A stretch of DNA of 64,000 bases from Jiella mangrovi. GTDB taxonomy: Bacteria; Pseudomonadota; Alphaproteobacteria; Rhizobiales; Rhizobiaceae. Made by a program: the position numbers and the translations under genes. Numbering within the stretch: the first letter of the stretch is position 1; the number at the start of each line of letters is the position of its first letter. Where the stretch lies: positions 41,663-105,662 of the forward strand of contig NZ_JAGJCF010000018.1 of assembly GCF_017815135.1 (NCBI RefSeq), written 5' to 3'. The notes below the pieces were generated by a model. The model did not search any database and had not been told where the DNA came from. It saw only the letters and a program-made list of their open reading frames with translations. Below are positions 1 to 10,500 of the stretch, one piece after another.

Positions 1-179
1 CGGCGGATCGTGCCGCCCTTGCCGGCCGCGTCCCACCCTTCGAAGACGATGACGGCCTTCCTGTGATGAAAGAGGTAGGCCTGATGGATCGCCAGGAAGC
101 GCGTCGTCAGCTCGGCCATGCGCTCGTCATAGGCGTCGCCGTCGATCCGCGCCGACATGTCCAGTTGCTCGAGTTTCAT
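1..179 (-). CDS. ppk2: Polyphosphate kinase 2 (PPK2) family protein, N-terminal part
   Basis: PPK2 enzymes transfer phosphate between polyphosphate and nucleotides. The visible 59 residues start at an ATG and contain a PPK2-type P-loop: FEGWDAAGKGGTIR follows the hydrophobic strand AVIV at about residues 42-46. The remainder of the gene lies beyond the left edge, so length and subclass cannot be judged. It is transcribed away from the MFS gene at 359. The family call is firm from the P-loop context; substrate preference (ADP or GDP) is open. Confidence 0.85.
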   Translation of the reverse strand, partial: MKLEQLDMSARIDGDAYDERMAELTTRFLAIHQAYLFHHRKAVIVFEGWDAAGKGGTIR

Positions 180-358
180 GCCGGTCTCTTCTCCTTCATT
201 CCAGCGCGACGGCGGCACTGCGTTCCGCCTATGGCACATATCTGTTCACCGCTGCTTCGGGCATATGGTCTTGGCGCCGCGCATCGCCATGTGCAAAAGA
301 GGCCAGATCCTCCCTCACCTCGCATGGCCCACCTCCGGCACGAGGACTTGCCCGTTCC

Positions 359-1528
359 ATGAATTCGACCGTCAAGCTTCTCCTCGGAGGAAGCCTCACC
401 CTTGCCATCGTGATGGGCGTCGGGCGCTTTCTCTACACCCCGCTCCTGCCGCTGATGCAGCGACAATACGGCTTTGGACCCGACGTCGCCGGCTTGATCG
501 CCAGCGCCAACTTCGCCGGCTATTTCGCCGGCTCGATGCTGGCTGCCCTCGCCTCGCGCGGGCTCGCCCGCCGGATCGCCTTTCAGGCCGGCCTGGTGGC
601 GAGCGTCGCCACCACCATCCTGATGGGCTTCACCTCGGATCTGACGGTGTGGCTCGTCCTTCGCACGATCTCCGGCATCGCCAGCGCCTTCGCGATGATC
701 TCGGCGGCCGGCATCGTCGCCGACCAGCTCGCCAAGGTCGGCGAGGAAGGACGCCTTGCCTGGGTGTTCGGCGGCGTCGGCGCGGGAATTGCGGCCTCAG
801 GCCTGGTCGTCCACCTGCTCGTCGAGACGTTGGCGTCCTCGACGCTGTGGGTGCTGATCGGTGGGCTGACGGCGGCGCTGGTTCCGTTCGTGCTCGTTCT
901 GTTGCGCGAAAGGCCGTTGCCGCCATCGCGGCGCCCGGCCGATTCCCGCCGGCGGGTGGCGCGCGCTTTGCCCTTCTGGCCGCTTTTGGCGGGCTATACG
1001 CTCCAGGGTCTCGGCTATTCGGTCTTCGCGACTTTCATCGTAGCCCTGATCAAGTCCCGTCCCGGCATCGAGGCGCTCGGCGACTGGGTGTGGATCATCA
1101 CCGGCCTTTCCATTCTGCCGAGCTGCCTGTTCTGGTCGAGGATCGCCGAGCGGATCGGATTTTCGATGGCGCTGGTCATCGCCTATGTGGCGCAGATCGT
1201 CGGCGTGGCTCTGCCGGTGGCGAGCGGCGCGCCGGTCGCGGCGATCCTCGGCGCCGTGCTCTTCGGCGGCACCTTCATCGCCATCACGCTATTGACCATG
1301 CCGCTCGGCCGGCACGGGCTGGGAGGCCGGGGCTTTGCGGTGCTGACGGCCGGTTTTGGCCTTGGCCAGATGATCGGCCCCTATGTCGCGGGCCTCCTCG
1401 TCGCCGGGGAAGCGGACTACACCCTGCCGCTAGCGGCCTCGGCCGGCGTTCTCACGCTCGGCCTGATCGCCGTCGTCCTTGCGATCCGCGGCCGAAGCGA
1501 TGCCCCGAAGCCGCGTATGCCGGACTGA
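359..1528 (+). CDS. MFS transporter, YbfB/YjiJ type
   Basis: The product is a 389-residue polytopic inner-membrane protein with the even run of hydrophobic segments expected of a 12-helix major facilitator. Its opening (LTLAIVMGVGRFLYTPLLP) is typical of the YbfB/YjiJ branch, whose substrates are mostly unknown. A cytoplasmic basic loop near residues 180-200 (RERPLPPSRRPADSRRR) divides the two six-helix halves. It stands alone, divergent from the PPK2 gene and convergent with otsA. No substrate can be inferred from context. Confidence 0.85.
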   Translation: MNSTVKLLLGGSLTLAIVMGVGRFLYTPLLPLMQRQYGFGPDVAGLIASANFAGYFAGSMLAALASRGLARRIAFQAGLVASVATTILMGFTSDLTVWLVLRTISGIASAFAMISAAGIVADQLAKVGEEGRLAWVFGGVGAGIAASGLVVHLLVETLASSTLWVLIGGLTAALVPFVLVLLRERPLPPSRRPADSRRRVARALPFWPLLAGYTLQGLGYSVFATFIVALIKSRPGIEALGDWVWIITGLSILPSCLFWSRIAERIGFSMALVIAYVAQIVGVALPVASGAPVAAILGAVLFGGTFIAITLLTMPLGRHGLGGRGFAVLTAGFGLGQMIGPYVAGLLVAGEADYTLPLAASAGVLTLGLIAVVLAIRGRSDAPKPRMPD

Positions 1529-1570
1529 GGGGGCGCGGCTCGCGCGCTTAAAGCACAAGCCCCGCAGCGA

Positions 1571-3007
1571 TCAGGACGGATGCGCCTCGGCAGCGGCCTC
1601 GGCTTCCGGACCATCCTCGTCGTTGCCCGCCTGTTCGAGCCGCTGAAGGAAGCTGTCGCACCAGTGGGCCGACGTGCCGTGGAACACGGCTTCACGCATC
1701 TGTTCCCACCGCCGCTTGCGCTCCTCGAGCGGCATCGTCAGCGCCCGCTGCAAGGCTCTTGCGACATCGTCGGTCGAATAGGGATTGACGACCAGCGCCT
1801 CCCGCAATTCCGCGCGAGCTCCGGCAAAACGGGACAGGATCAGCACGCCCGGATCTTCCGGGTCCTGGGCCGCGACATATTCCTTGGCGACGAGGTTCAT
1901 GCCGTCGCGCAGCGGCGTCACGAGGCAGACCCGGGCGGCGCGATAGATACCGGCCAAAGCCCGCCGGGTGAAGCCACGGGTCATGATCTGAAGCGGCGTC
2001 CATTCGAGCGTCGCGAACCGGCCGTTGATGTGGCCGGCGAGTTCCTCCAGCTCACGCCGCAGCTCGACATAGGCGTCGAGTTCGGAGCGCGACAGCGGCG
2101 CCACCTGCAGGAACTGCACGTTGCCCCGGTTTTCCGGATATTCCTCGAGCAGCCGCTCGAAACCCTTGAACCGCTCCACGAGACCCTTGGAATAGTCCAT
2201 GCGATCGACGCCGATGATCTGCAGGCGATCGCCGACCATGCCGCGCACCATCTCCTCGTGTTCGCCGGCTTCCGGCGAGACGGCAAACCGGGCGTATCCC
2301 GGCGCATCGATGCCGATCGGGAAGGTGTCGGCGACGACGATCCGGTCCCCCACCTTGATCCGGTGGCCCGGCAGCTTCTCGCCGCCAAGCTCGCGCACGC
2401 AGAAATTGGTGAAGTTGCGCCGGTCGGTGTCGGTCTGGAAGCCGATCACGTCATAGGCGAGCATGGCGCGCACGATGTCGTGGCTCGCCGGCAGGGCCGT
2501 GAAGATTTCCGGCGCGCAGAACGGGATGTGGAGGAAAAAGCCGATCTTGCCCTTGAAGCCGCACTGGCGCAGCTCCGAGCCCATGTAGAAATAATGATAG
2601 TCGTGGATCCAGACGAGATCGTCATCCTCGATCTGGGAGGCGAGACGGGCGGCAAAACGCTGGTTGACCGAGCGGTAGACGCGATCCGATTGGCGATCGA
2701 ACTGGGCGAGGTCGAGACGATAGTGCAGCAGGGGCCAGAGCGAGCGATTGGCGTAGCCGTAATAGAATCCATCCAGCTCCTCTTCGCTCATGTCGATCGT
2801 CTTGAGGGCGACGTCGCCCTCGATCTCGGTGACCGCCTCGCTGAACGTTCCCTTGTCGGAGGTGTTGCCGCTCCAGCCGAACCACAGGCCGCCGCGCCGC
2901 TTCAACGCATCTGACAGTCCCACGGCGAGCCCGCCCGCCTTGCCCTCGTCGTTCAGCGGCCCGACACGGTTCGACACCGCGACCAGCCTGCGCTGCCCCT
3001 CAGCCAT
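1571..3007 (-). CDS. otsA: Trehalose-6-phosphate synthase (GT20)
   Basis: OtsA makes trehalose 6-phosphate from UDP-glucose and glucose 6-phosphate in the cytoplasm. The 478-residue product has the family length and motifs: N-terminal [20 protein letters not shown], the [11 protein letters not shown] segment, and the donor-site region [16 protein letters not shown] chose the ATG at 3007 because it follows a purine-rich GGAAGGAGACG sequence and places the conserved VSNRV at residue 10; the frame stays open further upstream without family similarity. otsB lies 52 bases upstream on the same strand, so the pair probably forms an otsBA operon. Trehalose is an osmoprotectant, matching the glucan and betaine genes further along. 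Confidence 0.95.
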   Translation of the reverse strand: MAEGQRRLVAVSNRVGPLNDEGKAGGLAVGLSDALKRRGGLWFGWSGNTSDKGTFSEAVTEIEGDVALKTIDMSEEELDGFYYGYANRSLWPLLHYRLDLAQFDRQSDRVYRSVNQRFAARLASQIEDDDLVWIHDYHYFYMGSELRQCGFKGKIGFFLHIPFCAPEIFTALPASHDIVRAMLAYDVIGFQTDTDRRNFTNFCVRELGGEKLPGHRIKVGDRIVVADTFPIGIDAPGYARFAVSPEAGEHEEMVRGMVGDRLQIIGVDRMDYSKGLVERFKGFERLLEEYPENRGNVQFLQVAPLSRSELDAYVELRRELEELAGHINGRFATLEWTPLQIMTRGFTRRALAGIYRAARVCLVTPLRDGMNLVAKEYVAAQDPEDPGVLILSRFAGARAELREALVVNPYSTDDVARALQRALTMPLEERKRRWEQMREAVFHGTSAHWCDSFLQRLEQAGNDEDGPEAEAAAEAHPS

Positions 3008-3059
3008 CGTCTCCCTTCCTTCTCTTTTCTCCGGCCAAGGCAACCCGGCCGTTCGTTGA

Positions 3060-3788
3060 TCAGATTCCGCAAACATCCAGCCAATGATGGACATCGGCGA
3101 CGTTCGCAAGCCGGTACCCGGCAACGCTGTCCTTGGTCCCGACCTTCACCGCGACACCGCCCATATCCATCACCGTCTGCAAGGCGAACTCGTCCGTCGT
3201 GTCGTCGCCGAGATAGACCGGGATCCGTCCCTCGAAGGGGGCCGACGTCATGAAGTCCGCCAGCGCCCTGCCCTTGTCCATCCCGGCGGGATGAACCTCG
3301 ACAATGTTGTCGCCCTCCATCACGACGAGATCGTCGCGGTCCCTCGTCGCACGTTCCATCACGCCTCGCGCGACGTCCGCAAGGTCCGGCGCCGTGCGAA
3401 AATGAAGGACGAGCGCCGTGCCCTTGTCTTCCAGCGACAGCCGCTGGTTCTCTTCGAGCGTCGGCGCAAGCGCGTTGCGGACGGGATCGAGAGCGTCCGG
3501 CGCCATCAGGAATTCGGTCTCGCCGTCCGGTCGCACGCGGCGCTCCAGCCCGTGCACGCCCGCCGCGGCAAAGGACAGCGGCGAAAGGAAACGGTCGAGG
3601 TCGGAGATCCGCCGGCCGGAGACGATGGCGAGCGCGCCGGAAAGGCGATCCGTCATTTCCTGCAGCCGCTCGACGCGGTCCCGTGCGAGCGCGACACTGT
3701 CCGGATCGTCGACCAGCTCGACGAGCGTGCCGTCGAAATCCAGGAACAGCGCATGGGTCTGAGGGTCAATCGCAGGAGGGCGCTTCAT
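3060..3788 (-). CDS. otsB: Trehalose-6-phosphate phosphatase (HAD)
   Basis: OtsB removes the phosphate from trehalose 6-phosphate to give trehalose. The 242-residue product begins with the HAD nucleophile motif FLDFDGTLVEL at about residues 14-24, and near the C terminus has YLGDDTTDEFA, the metal-binding HAD motif IV. The chosen ATG at 3788 starts MKRPPAIDPQTHALF; an upstream in-frame start at 3923 would add 45 residues unlike any OtsB. It precedes otsA by 52 bases and probably shares its transcript. Confidence 0.95.
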   Translation of the reverse strand: MKRPPAIDPQTHALFLDFDGTLVELVDDPDSVALARDRVERLQEMTDRLSGALAIVSGRRISDLDRFLSPLSFAAAGVHGLERRVRPDGETEFLMAPDALDPVRNALAPTLEENQRLSLEDKGTALVLHFRTAPDLADVARGVMERATRDRDDLVVMEGDNIVEVHPAGMDKGRALADFMTSAPFEGRIPVYLGDDTTDEFALQTVMDMGGVAVKVGTKDSVAGYRLANVADVHHWLDVCGI

Positions 3789-3885
3789 CGGTCGGGTGGC
3801 TCGATTTCGGTCCGAAGGGTTCGATTTCGTCACCGCGGCAGATAGGGCGGGCGCCTGGATTTTGTATCGAAAAAGAACAGTGAGA

Positions 3886-3914
3886 GCGCCGCCTTCTGTC
3901 GCCGAAGGTGGCGC
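3886..3914 (-). terminator. Possible terminator after the T6SS operon
   Basis: Eleven-base arms GCGCCGCCTTC and GAAGGTGGCGC pair with one G-U wobble around a 7-base loop, about 70 bases past the ppkA stop codon. On the minus strand a T-rich run (TTCTTTTTC) follows about 10 bases after the stem, so it is an imperfect intrinsic terminator. It would separate ppkA from otsB. Confidence 0.45.
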
Positions 3915-3982
3915 GGGGACCATCGGGCAAAGGCTCTGAAGGCAGATGATCCGAAGCGTTCAAACGCCTGGAAAATAGGACT

Positions 3983-6007
3983 TCACCGGTCGACGCGGAA
4001 GGCCCTGAGGCTGACCGATACGGGTATTTCCTTCTGGCTCAACCTTTCATCGAGCCGGGCAAAAACCGAGGCTGCGGCTGCCGGCAGATCCGGCAGAACC
4101 GTCTCGATCGGCGTCTTCGAGGTCATGACCATCATCAACTGCCGGTCGCTGGCGTTCTCCTTGAGGTCGAACACCAGGCGAAGTCGCGCCTCGTCGCCAC
4201 GCCGTCGGGCAAGGCCGCTGACGTCCTGGACGATGCCGCGACCATCGACGATCAGGATGGCGAGATTCGTTTCCCCGAGATTGTCGACCGTCGCATCCAG
4301 CGTCGCGCCGCTCCTGACGACATCGGTGGCGAGCGCAATGCCTGCATGGGCGATGGCAGCCTTGCGGCGATCGGCGGCAAATTCGACGGCCGCGCACTGA
4401 CGATCGACGACCGGGCGCAGGCCGATGTCCGGCTCGATGCCGAAGCGGGACTGGAACTGCCTCAGCAGCCATTCGGTCGCGGCCGTGCCGTTGGCATAGG
4501 CGTCGATCCGCACCGAACTGTCGGACACGGCGGCCGGCACGGCGTAAAAGCAGCGCCCGCCGTCGAAACCCTGGATGTAATCGACGAAGCGGGCGGTGTC
4601 GTCGACCGCTTCGGTCGGATCGGGTGGCGTTTCGATCCTGTCGGGCAGCTGCGGGGCAGGCCGGGCATCGTCCTGCCGCATGCCCGGCGACGGGCCGAGC
4701 ATGGCCTGGTCTTCGCCGCGGCCCGGCCAGTCGCGATTGCGCTGGTCCGGCCCGATCACCGACGTCGCGTCACCGGCCCCCGCAGGATCAGTGCCCGCAT
4801 CGCCCGTGCCCGCAAGACCGAACGGCGTCTGTCCCGCTTGGCCGGCTTCCGGCGCGGCCGGATCGGGCGAGGCGAAGAGCGTCTCGACGGCCGCACCGAC
4901 CGGGCCGAACCAGCCCGGCCGCAAAGCGAGGAGCGCTCCGAGGCAGAGGACCGCGAGCGATGCCAGCACAGGCACCGCCCAGCGCCGGCCTTGCGCTGCC
5001 GCCGGTCTCGGCTTGCCGGCCGGAACGGAGCGCGGCGACGGATCGCGGTCGAGAGGCCGGTCGTCGGTTTCGGACCGCCGGGGATCGGGCTCCGCCGCGC
5101 CGCCCTTCGCCTTTCTCGGGTGCCAGCCCCGATCGGCGGGCGCTTGCCCCGCCCCGTCGCCCGGCATGTCGATCAACGCCCCGCAGATCGTCGCCATGTC
5201 GGCGGGGCGATCGGCCGGGTCGGGCTGCAGCATCGCAGCGAGGAGAGCCCGCAGCGGCTGCGGCACGTCGGCAAGGTCGGGCACGGCGCTGCGCTTTTCC
5301 AGCCGCTCGTAGTCGCTGCCGTCCATCGGGATCGGCCGCCCCCTGAGCGCCGCGACGGCGACGAGGGCGAGGCTGTAGATATCCGACTTGGCCGTGACAT
5401 CGCCGCCGAAACGGCCGAGCTGTTCGGGCGAGACGAAGTTGTACTTGCCGGCGAAGCTGCCGCCGAGGATCGTCTTGTCGCCGGGCCTTGCGGATTTGGC
5501 GATGCCGAAATCGATCAGCTTGGCCCTGTCGACGTCGTCCTCGGGCAGGATGACGTTGTCGGGCGCGATGTCGCGGTGAACGATGCCGGCACGGTGGGCG
5601 ACGTCGAGACCGCCGGCAAGGCGCAACAGCAGCCGGCGGACGGCGCCGGGCGACAGCGGCCTTTCGACGGCGATCTCCTTCAGCGACCGGCCGGTCACAT
5701 ATTCCATGGCGAAATAGGCGCGGTTGAGCCGCCGGTCGATCGACATGACATGGGAGCGCACGATCGCGTCGTGGGTCAGCCGCGACAGGGTTTCGGCCTC
5801 GCGCAGAAACAGCCGCATGAAGGTCGGGTCGCCGGCAAATTCCGGCAGGATGACCTTGATCGCCACCGTCTCGTCGGTCGCGAGATTGCGGCCGCGATAA
5901 ACCTCGCCCATGCCGCCCGCCGCCAGTAGCGCCTCGATCGCATAGGTGTCGTTGAGCTCGGTGCCCGCCTCGAGGCGGCCGGACGCATGCGAGGGTCCGT
6001 CAGCCAT
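3983..6007 (-). CDS. ppkA: T6SS-associated Ser/Thr protein kinase
   Basis: This 674-residue Hanks-type kinase probably activates type VI secretion through the threonine phosphorylation pathway, with PppA reversing it. The kinase domain spans about residues 20-285: glycine-rich loop GGMGEVYRG, ATP lysine K51 in VAIKV, catalytic loop HRDIAPDN with D146, DFG at 166-168 and SPE at 193-195. A proline- and arginine-rich linker leads to one membrane helix at about 343-362. A periplasmic C-terminal region follows, containing FVDYIQGFDGGRCFYA. It is last in the operon and overlaps pppA by 8 bases. The usual kinase target, an FHA protein (TssH/Fha or ImpI type), is not encoded here. Confidence 0.9.
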   Translation of the reverse strand: MADGPSHASGRLEAGTELNDTYAIEALLAAGGMGEVYRGRNLATDETVAIKVILPEFAGDPTFMRLFLREAETLSRLTHDAIVRSHVMSIDRRLNRAYFAMEYVTGRSLKEIAVERPLSPGAVRRLLLRLAGGLDVAHRAGIVHRDIAPDNVILPEDDVDRAKLIDFGIAKSARPGDKTILGGSFAGKYNFVSPEQLGRFGGDVTAKSDIYSLALVAVAALRGRPIPMDGSDYERLEKRSAVPDLADVPQPLRALLAAMLQPDPADRPADMATICGALIDMPGDGAGQAPADRGWHPRKAKGGAAEPDPRRSETDDRPLDRDPSPRSVPAGKPRPAAAQGRRWAVPVLASLAVLCLGALLALRPGWFGPVGAAVETLFASPDPAAPEAGQAGQTPFGLAGTGDAGTDPAGAGDATSVIGPDQRNRDWPGRGEDQAMLGPSPGMRQDDARPAPQLPDRIETPPDPTEAVDDTARFVDYIQGFDGGRCFYAVPAAVSDSSVRIDAYANGTAATEWLLRQFQSRFGIEPDIGLRPVVDRQCAAVEFAADRRKAAIAHAGIALATDVVRSGATLDATVDNLGETNLAILIVDGRGIVQDVSGLARRRGDEARLRLVFDLKENASDRQLMMVMTSKTPIETVLPDLPAAAASVFARLDERLSQKEIPVSVSLRAFRVDR

Positions 6008-6761
6008 GGAAGCCTCCCGCAGCGCCCGCCGCGCCGAGGCAGCGCAGGACGAGCACCGTGACGTTGTCCGAACCGCCGCGCTCCAGAGCCGCGCCGATCA
6101 GCCCTTCGGCGATGCTCCGCGCATCGGCGCCGGATCGCGCGAGGAAGGCCGCGATCTCGTCGTCGGCGAGATGGCCGGTGAGCCCGTCGCTGCACAGGAG
6201 GAAGACGTCGCCCGCCTGTGCCGTGTCGGAAACGCGAGAGAGATCGAGGCTTGGCGAGACACCGACCGCCCGTGTGATGACGTTGCGCTCCGGCCAGGTC
6301 GAGGCTTCCTCCAGCGTGATCAGTCCGCCGTCGAGCAGCTCCTGCACCCTGGAATGATCCCGGCTGATGCGGGCGAGGCCGTCGCCCGACAACCGATAGA
6401 GCCGGCTGTCGCCGGCCCACAGGCACGCGAAGCGATCGCCGAAGAGAAGAAGGACGACGACCGTCGAGCCGATCGTGCCGCCGGCCGCCTCGCCCATCGC
6501 CGAAATGTCGGCATTGGCGGCGATCAGCCGGGCCTCGACCCGGGCCCTGAGATCCGGCGCGGTGGTTGCGATGCCGATGGTTGCAAGGCTGTCGACGATC
6601 GCCCCGCTCGCCAGTTCGCCGCCCTCATGGCCGCCCATGCCGTCGGCGACGGCGAAGACGCCGGTCTGCGGATCGGCAAAGAACCGATCCTCGTTCAATT
6701 CGCGCACCTTGCCGACATGGGTGGCGCCGAAGACGTCGAGGCTGAGGGCGCGCTCCGTCAA
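6000..6761 (-). CDS. pppA: PP2C-type protein phosphatase of the T6SS
   Basis: PppA reverses PpkA phosphorylation and switches the T6SS off. The 253-residue product shows PP2C metal-site motifs: ELNEDRF (E24, D25), VADGMGG (D40), LCSDGLT and GSDNVTVL. I placed the start at a TTG whose last two bases are the first two of the tagF stop (TTGA overlap), preceded by GGTGGAGG; an ATG at 6812 would add 17 low-complexity residues. TagF and PppA are separate proteins here, whereas in Agrobacterium they are fused. Confidence 0.88.
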   Translation of the reverse strand: MTERALSLDVFGATHVGKVRELNEDRFFADPQTGVFAVADGMGGHEGGELASGAIVDSLATIGIATTAPDLRARVEARLIAANADISAMGEAAGGTIGSTVVVLLLFGDRFACLWAGDSRLYRLSGDGLARISRDHSRVQELLDGGLITLEEASTWPERNVITRAVGVSPSLDLSRVSDTAQAGDVFLLCSDGLTGHLADDEIAAFLARSGADARSIAEGLIGAALERGGSDNVTVLVLRCLGAAGAAGGFHG

Positions 6762-7516
6762 GGCTGAGCCTCCACCGTCGCGGCCGGGCCGTCCGGCGGC
6801 GCGACGCCGCAAACCATGGCAGCAAAATCGGCCGCCGACGGCAGACCGGCGCGGGAAAAAAGAACCGGCCGCTCGCCGCCATGGCCGGCCGTCCAGAAAT
6901 AGCCCTGGCCCGCCGCAAGTCGGCGGTGGTCATCCGCACGGGCCTCCATGAGAACACCGCCGAGACCGGCCGGCAGACCGTCGTCGCGATCGGCCTGCGC
7001 CTCCTCTCCCACAAGATGCGGCGGCCTCAGGCCGGCGGTCAGCGCCGCGAGATCGAAGGGGGCGTCGGTCTCGGCGGCAATGATCGCCATCAGCCGCATC
7101 TCGATACCGGCAAAGACCGCTTCCATCGGATCGATCAGCGGCAGTTCGAAGGCGCCTCCCTCCGCCGCGATCGCAAGGATCGCCAGCGGAAAGTTCCGCC
7201 CCACGCCATCGACCGAGGGGATGAGGGCGCCGAGCGCGGCGACGCCGAAGCAGGAGGCGCCGAGCCAGAAACGCCAGAGCGGCATGACGAGATAGTCGGC
7301 CTCGAAGTCCGGCCCGAGGTCGCTGCGCGCTGCCGCCATGCCGTCTTCCAGATAGCGCTCCAGAGGAGCCAGAAGCGCCGGGGGCAAGCCGCTCGACACG
7401 AAATCCCGCCGCTGCGGCAGCTTGCCGAAAACGGCGAAGGTGACGGCTGGCGAAGCGGCCTGCGGAGGCTCTGTCACGTCGCCCGCGACGTCGGCGCTCA
7501 AAGCTCGGCTGGACAT
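6758..7516 (-). CDS. tagF: Type VI secretion-associated protein TagF
   Basis: TagF is a post-translational repressor of T6SS firing, acting apart from the kinase/phosphatase switch. The 252-residue protein has the family core, starting at about residue 25: VTFAVFGKLPQRRDFVSSGLP, then LVMPLWRFWLGASCFG and a motif around GVGRNFPLAIL. The first 24 residues are a poorly conserved lead. It overlaps the end of tssM by 19 bases and pppA by 4, so the order tssM-tagF-pppA is translationally coupled. Confidence 0.9.
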   Translation of the reverse strand: MSSRALSADVAGDVTEPPQAASPAVTFAVFGKLPQRRDFVSSGLPPALLAPLERYLEDGMAAARSDLGPDFEADYLVMPLWRFWLGASCFGVAALGALIPSVDGVGRNFPLAILAIAAEGGAFELPLIDPMEAVFAGIEMRLMAIIAAETDAPFDLAALTAGLRPPHLVGEEAQADRDDGLPAGLGGVLMEARADDHRRLAAGQGYFWTAGHGGERPVLFSRAGLPSAADFAAMVCGVAPPDGPAATVEAQP

Positions 7517-10500
7517 TGGAACTCCCGCAGCGCCGGCAGAATGAACGGATTGAGCGCGGTGTCGATCTTCACCTGATAGCTCACCGACCGACCGCCGATC
7601 GGATAGCGCAGCTGGATGGCGTCGCCGCGTGGTTGCGGCGAGCCGGCGGCGATCATCCGCATCAGCGCCCAGGGCCCGTCGCGTTCGAGCTTGTGGTCGC
7701 GGCCGGGGGCCGGCGGCATGAGGTGGACGGCGGCATTGCCGCTACTGTCCGCCGGCCAGTCGAAGCTGCGCGTCTGCGCGGTGGACGAGCCCTGCGGAGA
7801 GGCCTGCAGGACCTGATCGTTGATCGTCAGCATGGCGTATTGGGCATCGCCGTCGAGGGCGGTCTGCTCGACGCGCAGCGTCACCCTCGGCTGCGAACCG
7901 CCCTGCGGGAAGAACGCATCGCGGATCGCTGCCGCCCGCTGGAAATCCGCCAGGGTCGCCCTGGAGAGAGACCGCCCGAGCGGTGTGTCGACGCGCCAGC
8001 GCCAAGTCTTGCCGCTGAGGTCGGCATAGGGCGCGAGCTCTTGCTGAAAAAACCGGTCGATGATGCCGTCGGGGGCGAAGAGGCCGGCGAATTCGTCGAT
8101 CGAAACGTCGCTGCTGCTGCCGGGATCGAACGGGTAGCGCCCGGAGGCAATCCGCCTGCAGGCCTGCGTGACCCGGCCTTGCAGGTCCCGTTCCAGTTCG
8201 GACTTGGACGCATCGACCGCGCCGCCCTCGATGTCGTTGACGGCTGCCTGAACCATCCGGGCGATGGGCTCCGGCAGGCGGGAGATGGTGGAGCGCAACG
8301 TGCCGACATATGTCTGCAGATCGGATTCGCCCTTGCCGATCGAGGCCGGGTCTTGCTCCATGGTGACGAGGGTCCTGTGCACCTCGCCGAAATTCAGCCG
8401 CAGCGCGTCGATCGGCCGATTGGGGCGGTCGCCGTCGATCAGACGGTGATAGGTCTGAAAGCGCGCCTCGATGTTGCGGCCGGACACGAGATCGTCGGTG
8501 GTCGAATTGCGACCGCCGCCGACCATGGCGCCGAGGCGGCTTTGGGATTTGCGTATCGCGATGTCGAGGCCGATGCGCGAGAGCCCGCCGAGCCGGTCGC
8601 TGACCCTCGTCCTGACGGCGCTGGCGACCTCCCGCGCGGCCGATCCGTCGTCGCTTGCCGCCGAGGACACCGGCTGGCCCTCGGCCTCGCTTCTCGCCAG
8701 CTCGGTCTCGCGCGCCACCTCTTCGACCAGGACGACGAGTGGCGAGGTCGGCGCACCGAGAGCGCCGAGGGCATGAAAATAGGGTTCGTCGGCTGCCATC
8801 GGCTCGAGTGCGAGATTGCCGAGCATGCCTTCCCAGGCCGCGATGAAATCGCGACCATATTGCTCCAGGAGCTGCGGCCCGAGATTGGCGAGCTGATCCT
8901 CGATTGCCGCCTGCTCGCCATATTGGCCCAGAACCCAGCGGTTTTCCTCAAACCGCGCGGAGGCCTGCGACAGCCTCTCCAGGAACACCTCGTGAAAGCC
9001 CGAGGATGTGTAGAGCATCGGGATGCGCACGGTTTCCAATGGCGTGCCGTCGCGGGTGCGAAACACAACGTCGGCATCCTGGGGGATGCGCTGGACGAGA
9101 ACGAAATCGGGATAGACCGCCGTCTTGCCGGCCTCTCCCGACTGCACGGCCGCATAGACCTGATCGGCGATGGTCATGCGGGCGAGCGTCTTGCGGGCGT
9201 CCTCGATGAGATTGGCGTTGACCCCGAAGCTCGGCGCCCGCCGGGCCGAGAGCTCCAGCATCGCGTCGACATGGCGGTCGAGAGCCGCCAGGAGGCCCTC
9301 TCCGTCCGGCAGGGCGAGGGCGCCCTGCCAGAGATTGCGGACGAGCCAGTCGCGCACCAGCACCTCGTCCACCTTCGCGGCCTCGCCGCCGAGCATCAGA
9401 TAGACCTTGAGCGCGTCGAAGATCGGCATCGGGTCGTTGGCCGAGACGAGCGCCGCCAGGTGCTGCTCGACATCGATCATGATGCGCGATCGCAGCATCC
9501 GGTCGAGCCCGGCCTGATAGCCGACCTCGGCGGCCGAGGCGAGCTGCGGCCTGACCGCGAGACCGAAGCCCTCCGAAAGCGGCGTCGGCTGATTGCGGTT
9601 GTCGTAACCGACCTCCATCGCGCGCAGGATGTCGAGCGCACCGGATGGCCTCACCACATCGGTGTCGGCAATCTCGCTCGCCGCCAGATCGGCAGCCGCC
9701 GCCGCGTTGAAACGTTCCATGTCGGCGCGCGTCGCGGCGATCAGCGACTGGTTGTTGAAGTAGCTCAGCGCCCAAAGGCTCGCCAGCGCCAATGTGACGA
9801 CGCCGATCGCCGCGAAGGCCCCGTAGCGCAGGGCAAGGCCGCGCAGCACCGCCCGGCGATCATGGGAAACGAGGCCGGCCTCGGCGAAGATCACCTTCTT
9901 CAACAAGTCGTGCAGGAAAAAGCTCTTGCCCATGCCGGACATCAGGCCGCCGGCCCGCCGGCCGTCCACCGCGCCGCCATCGGCCATGGCGCCGAGAAGC
10001 TGGTCGATCGGCGTGCCTTCCTGGGTGCCGGAGGTGAAGTAGAATCCCCTGAGCGCGGCCTTCGCCCGATATCGCGTCGGCTCGAAGATGCGCCCGAGCA
10101 TGCCGGTGACGGCATCGCGCAACAGCGCGAACTGGGCCGGGAACCCGTAGACGGCGATGCGCGACACGCCGTCAGGCTCCTCGTGCAGGCGGTCGGTCAG
10201 TTCCTCCGTCAGGCGCCGCACCAGCGCATCGAACTCTTCCGGCACCTTGTCGAGCAGCGAGGCGTCGCGGCGGCCGCTCTGCACCGTCGCGCCCCAAACC
10301 TTCTGGCGCCTCGCCTTGGTGAAGCTGCCGAAATAGTCGGAAAAGCCGGCGACGAGATCGGCCTTGGTGAAGAGCACATAGACCGGAAAGTCGATCTTCA
10401 GCTCCTTGTGCAGCTCGGTCAGCCGCTCGCGGATCCGGGTGGCGAATTCCTCCGTGCGATGGGCCGGCAGGGTCATCAGATCCTCGAGGCTGATCGCCAC

